From Desulfocucumis palustris (lineage in GTDB: Bacteria; Bacillota; Desulfotomaculia; Desulfotomaculales; Desulfocucumaceae): a DNA stretch of 64,000 nucleotides. Under the pieces are notes generated by a model, which had not been told where the DNA came from, ran no database searches, and saw only the letters and a program-made list of their open reading frames with translations. How positions within the stretch are numbered: the stretch's first letter is position 1; each line of letters starts with the position of its first letter. Below, piece by piece: positions 61,791 through 64,000 of this stretch. Both the position numbers and the translations under genes were made by a program. The stretch is taken from NCBI RefSeq assembly GCF_002933875.1, contig NZ_BFAV01000141.1, positions 62,001 to 126,000 on the forward strand, in the 5' to 3' direction.

Positions 61791-63056
61791 TTGAGCAAAC
61801 GAGTAATACAGGTGGAAGACAAACTTCCGCTGCTGCAGACTTTGCCTTTAAGCTTGCAGCACCTGTTCGCCATGTTCGGCTCCACGGTGCTGGTACCTAT
61901 CTTATTCAAGGTGGATCCCGCCACGATACTTCTAATGAACGGTATAGGCACCCTTCTTTATATATTCATCTGCAGGGGGCGTATTCCCGCTTATCTGGGC
62001 TCAAGTTTCGCATTTATTTCTCCGGTGATGGCGGTTTTAAGCAAATATGGCTACAGTGAAGCCCTGGGCGGTTTTATCGTGACCGGCCTGATATTCACAC
62101 TGGTGGCTCTGATTGTGGGCGCCGCCGGCACCAAATGGATAGACGTGGTATTTCCCCCCGCCGCCATGGGCGCCATTGTTGCGGTTATCGGCCTGGAACT
62201 GGTGCCGGTGGCCGCTCAAATGGCCGGTTTAATTCCCCCTGACAACGCCGCCAACTGGCATCCCGATCCCAGGGTTATAACAGTGTCGCTGTTCACCCTG
62301 GGGATAACTGTGCTGGGTTCGGTGGTGCTGAGAGGTTTTCTGGCCATCATACCAATACTTCTCGGTATACTCTGCGGGTACGCCCTTTCCCTGTTCATGG
62401 GCCTGGTGCAAACCGGGACGGTGTCCGGGGCCTCCTGGCTGGCCTTGCCCCACTTCTACACACCGTCCTTCAACCCCGCTGCCATAGCCATCATAGCCCC
62501 TGCGGCGCTGGTGGTAATAGCGGAACATGTGGGACACCTCTTCGTCACCAGCAACATTGTGGGAAAAGACCTGGCCAGAGACCCGGGCTTAAGCCGCTCA
62601 CTGATGGGCAATGGCCTTTCCACCATGCTTTCGGGATTTGTGGGCTCCACCCCCAACACCACTTATGGCGAAAACATAGGCGTTATGGCCATTACAAAGG
62701 TCTACAGCGTTTGGGTTATCGGCGGGGCCGCCATCATTGCGATTATTCTTTCCTTCGTGGGTAAACTTTCCGCCGCCATTCAGAGTATTCCCACCCCCGT
62801 GATGGGCGGGGTATCGCTACTGCTTTTCGGAGTTATCGCCTCATCAGGTATTCGCATGCTGGTGGAAGCAAAGGTGGATTACAGCAAAGCCCGCAACCTG
62901 ATTCTGACCTCGGTGGTGCTTGTTATAGGGATCAGTGGCGCGCAATTGCAAATGGGAGCCATCAGCTTAAAAGGCATGGGCCTGGCCACCATTGTTTCAA
63001 TATTGCTGGCCCTGGTGCTTAAAACCCTGGACGTATTGGGACTGACCAATGAATAG
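61791..63056 (+). CDS. uraA: NCS2 family uracil permease
   Basis: About 421 residues with 14 hydrophobic segments. UraA blocks: LQHLFAMFGSTVLVPILF, SSFAFISPVMAVLSKYG, and GFVGSTPNTTYGENIGVMAI, where the Glu binds uracil. Takes up uracil with protons. The second TTG (61791) is chosen because GGAGG is nine bases upstream; the first is too near. Single gene with its own terminator; xanthine permeases look different in these blocks. Confidence 0.93.
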   Translation: MSKRVIQVEDKLPLLQTLPLSLQHLFAMFGSTVLVPILFKVDPATILLMNGIGTLLYIFICRGRIPAYLGSSFAFISPVMAVLSKYGYSEALGGFIVTGLIFTLVALIVGAAGTKWIDVVFPPAAMGAIVAVIGLELVPVAAQMAGLIPPDNAANWHPDPRVITVSLFTLGITVLGSVVLRGFLAIIPILLGILCGYALSLFMGLVQTGTVSGASWLALPHFYTPSFNPAAIAIIAPAALVVIAEHVGHLFVTSNIVGKDLARDPGLSRSLMGNGLSTMLSGFVGSTPNTTYGENIGVMAITKVYSVWVIGGAAIIAIILSFVGKLSAAIQSIPTPVMGGVSLLLFGVIASSGIRMLVEAKVDYSKARNLILTSVVLVIGISGAQLQMGAISLKGMGLATIVSILLALVLKTLDVLGLTNE

Positions 63057-63082
63057 GCGCCTTCGCCACTTTTAGCCATTGA

Positions 63083-63110
63083 CGCCCCCTGCCGGATAAA
63101 GGCAGGGGGC
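63083..63110. terminator. Terminator between uraA and the receptor gene
   Basis: GCCCCCTGCC and GGCAGGGGGC, 10-bp stem between convergent genes. The T-tract is short. Confidence 0.7.
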
Positions 63111-63123
63111 AATTTGTATACAA

Positions 63124-64000
63124 TCATGTGGTTCTGAACCTCCCGGCCATGACATCCAACTCCCCGGCCAACCGGGAAAAGGTTTCCGTGGACTCCGACG
63201 CTCCCGCCATGGACCCGGCCTGCTTCTCCGCAACCGCGGCCATGTCTTTTACCGCCAGGGCTATTTCCCCTGCGGTTCCCGCCATTTCCTCTATTTCCGC
63301 AACCAGGTTCTGCACCCTTTTTATTATCAGGGAAAACAACTCTCCCACTTCATTTACCACCACGGTCCCGGCATCCACCACTTCAACCCCCTGGTTCATG
63401 GCCTCCACCGCCCTGCCCGTCTGATGCTGGATGGAATTGATCATTCTGTAAATGTCCTTGGCGGCGGTGGTGGATTTGTTTGCCAGATTTCTCACTTCTT
63501 CCGCCACCACCCCGAACCCCCTTCCCTGCTCTCCCGCCCTGGCGGCCTCTATGGCGGCGTTCAGGGAGAGCAACTGGGTTTGGGCGGCAATGTCGCTGAT
63601 AAAATCAACGATATCCGTAATGGCCCTGGACAGCTGCGATAATTCCCGAATATTAACGGACACCTCGTTGGTGCAGGTATTTATAACCTCCATCTGCCGG
63701 GTTATCTCTTTAATACCTTCACTTCCTTTGTCGGCAAAGCCGGCGGCCTCCCTGGCGGCCAGGGATATTGCCCGGGTTTTATGGCCGACCTTCTCCGCGT
63801 TGGCGGACAGCATACCGGTAACAGCGGCGGTGTTGGTGAAGGCGCCGGCCGTATCCTGCAGCCCGGTGCTAATATTTTTAGCGGTAACAGCCACCAGTTG
63901 GGACTTGTCCTTTAGCTGTACGGCTATTTCCCTGAGGCTGGTCAACATTATATTAAAGGAAGAGGCCAGGAGTCCCAGTTCATCCTTGCTCTCAATTGTC
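63124..64000 (-). CDS. Methyl-accepting chemotaxis protein, 5' part beyond window edge
   Basis: The visible C-terminal 291 residues begin in a HAMP domain ([20 protein letters not shown]) and hold the whole signalling hairpin: [20 protein letters not shown], then [25 protein letters not shown], which contacts CheA and CheW. The reading frame is open to the window edge, so the true start, sensor domain and membrane helices are missing. No CheR/CheB pentapeptide at the C-terminus (ends AGRFRTT). Ligand unknown. Confidence 0.93.
   Translation of the reverse strand, partial: TIESKDELGLLASSFNIMLTSLREIAVQLKDKSQLVAVTAKNISTGLQDTAGAFTNTAAVTGMLSANAEKVGHKTRAISLAAREAAGFADKGSEGIKEITRQMEVINTCTNEVSVNIRELSQLSRAITDIVDFISDIAAQTQLLSLNAAIEAARAGEQGRGFGVVAEEVRNLANKSTTAAKDIYRMINSIQHQTGRAVEAMNQGVEVVDAGTVVVNEVGELFSLIIKRVQNLVAEIEEMAGTAGEIALAVKDMAAVAEKQAGSMAGASESTETFSRLAGELDVMAGRFRTT

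Overview
The window looks like a chromosomal segment of an endospore-forming, strictly anaerobic Firmicute, most like the Desulfotomaculum/Pelotomaculum group of Peptococcaceae. The evidence is a set of sporulation and germination genes (yyaC, a Spo0E-type phosphatase, three YjcZ-like microproteins, a gerA cluster), a CIRCE-controlled groESL, strong AGGAGG ribosome binding sites with many TTG and GTG starts, a selenocysteine formate dehydrogenase, an adenylylsulfate-reductase-like pair, and an ECF cobalt transporter under a cobalamin riboswitch. The species cannot be named from sequence alone.

Layout. 0-5.6 kb: an AprA/AprB-like flavoprotein and ferredoxin pair (ferredoxin cut by the window edge), a YkgJ-type cysteine-cluster protein, a NifX-like protein and yyaC. 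5.6-11 kb: a gene-poor accessory stretch with microproteins, two related Cys-rich paralogues, three dispersed repeat families, a tyrosinase-like protein, and a small island between tRNA-Thr and a degenerate copy of its 3' half that holds a decayed hicBA module. 11-17.4 kb: a YiiX-like hydrolase, ogt, an EamA exporter, cysK and the AT-rich ywgA/ywfO pair. 18-24.3 kb: groESL and a molybdenum-cofactor cluster (mogA, a moeA-PBP fusion, moeA). 24.5-29.5 kb: gerAA-gerAC with a truncated gerAB remnant and a divergent intact gerAB. 29.8-33.3 kb: a FadR-type regulator with aldehyde and alcohol dehydrogenases. 33.5-41.3 kb: an acidic protein with a CWB2-like N-terminus, a CBS protein, cbiO-cbiQ with its riboswitch, a flavodoxin-fold reductase, an acyl-CoA ligase and a class I amidotransferase.

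41.3-48.2 kb: an operon of NuoE-, NuoF- and NuoG-like subunits ending in a formate dehydrogenase with an in-frame UGA followed by an E. coli-like SECIS hairpin, with a formyl-THF cyclo-ligase upstream. 49-51.7 kb: a CBS protein, a TauE/SafE transporter and an unknown membrane protein. 51.8-55 kb: an ACT protein with phenylacetate-CoA ligase, and a radical SAM-PDZ protein. 55-64 kb: tsaD, an EEP nuclease, a sirtuin, several small unknowns, acuA, a uracil permease and the C-terminal part of a chemotaxis receptor.

How the parts fit. The Mo-cofactor genes supply the formate dehydrogenase. The NuoEF-like subunits connect formate to NAD(H) and probably ferredoxin. AcuA and Sir2 could form a reversible acetylation switch acting on AMP-forming acyl-CoA ligases, two of which are encoded here. 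The dispersed repeats lie at gene 3' ends, where they supply stop codons or hairpins.
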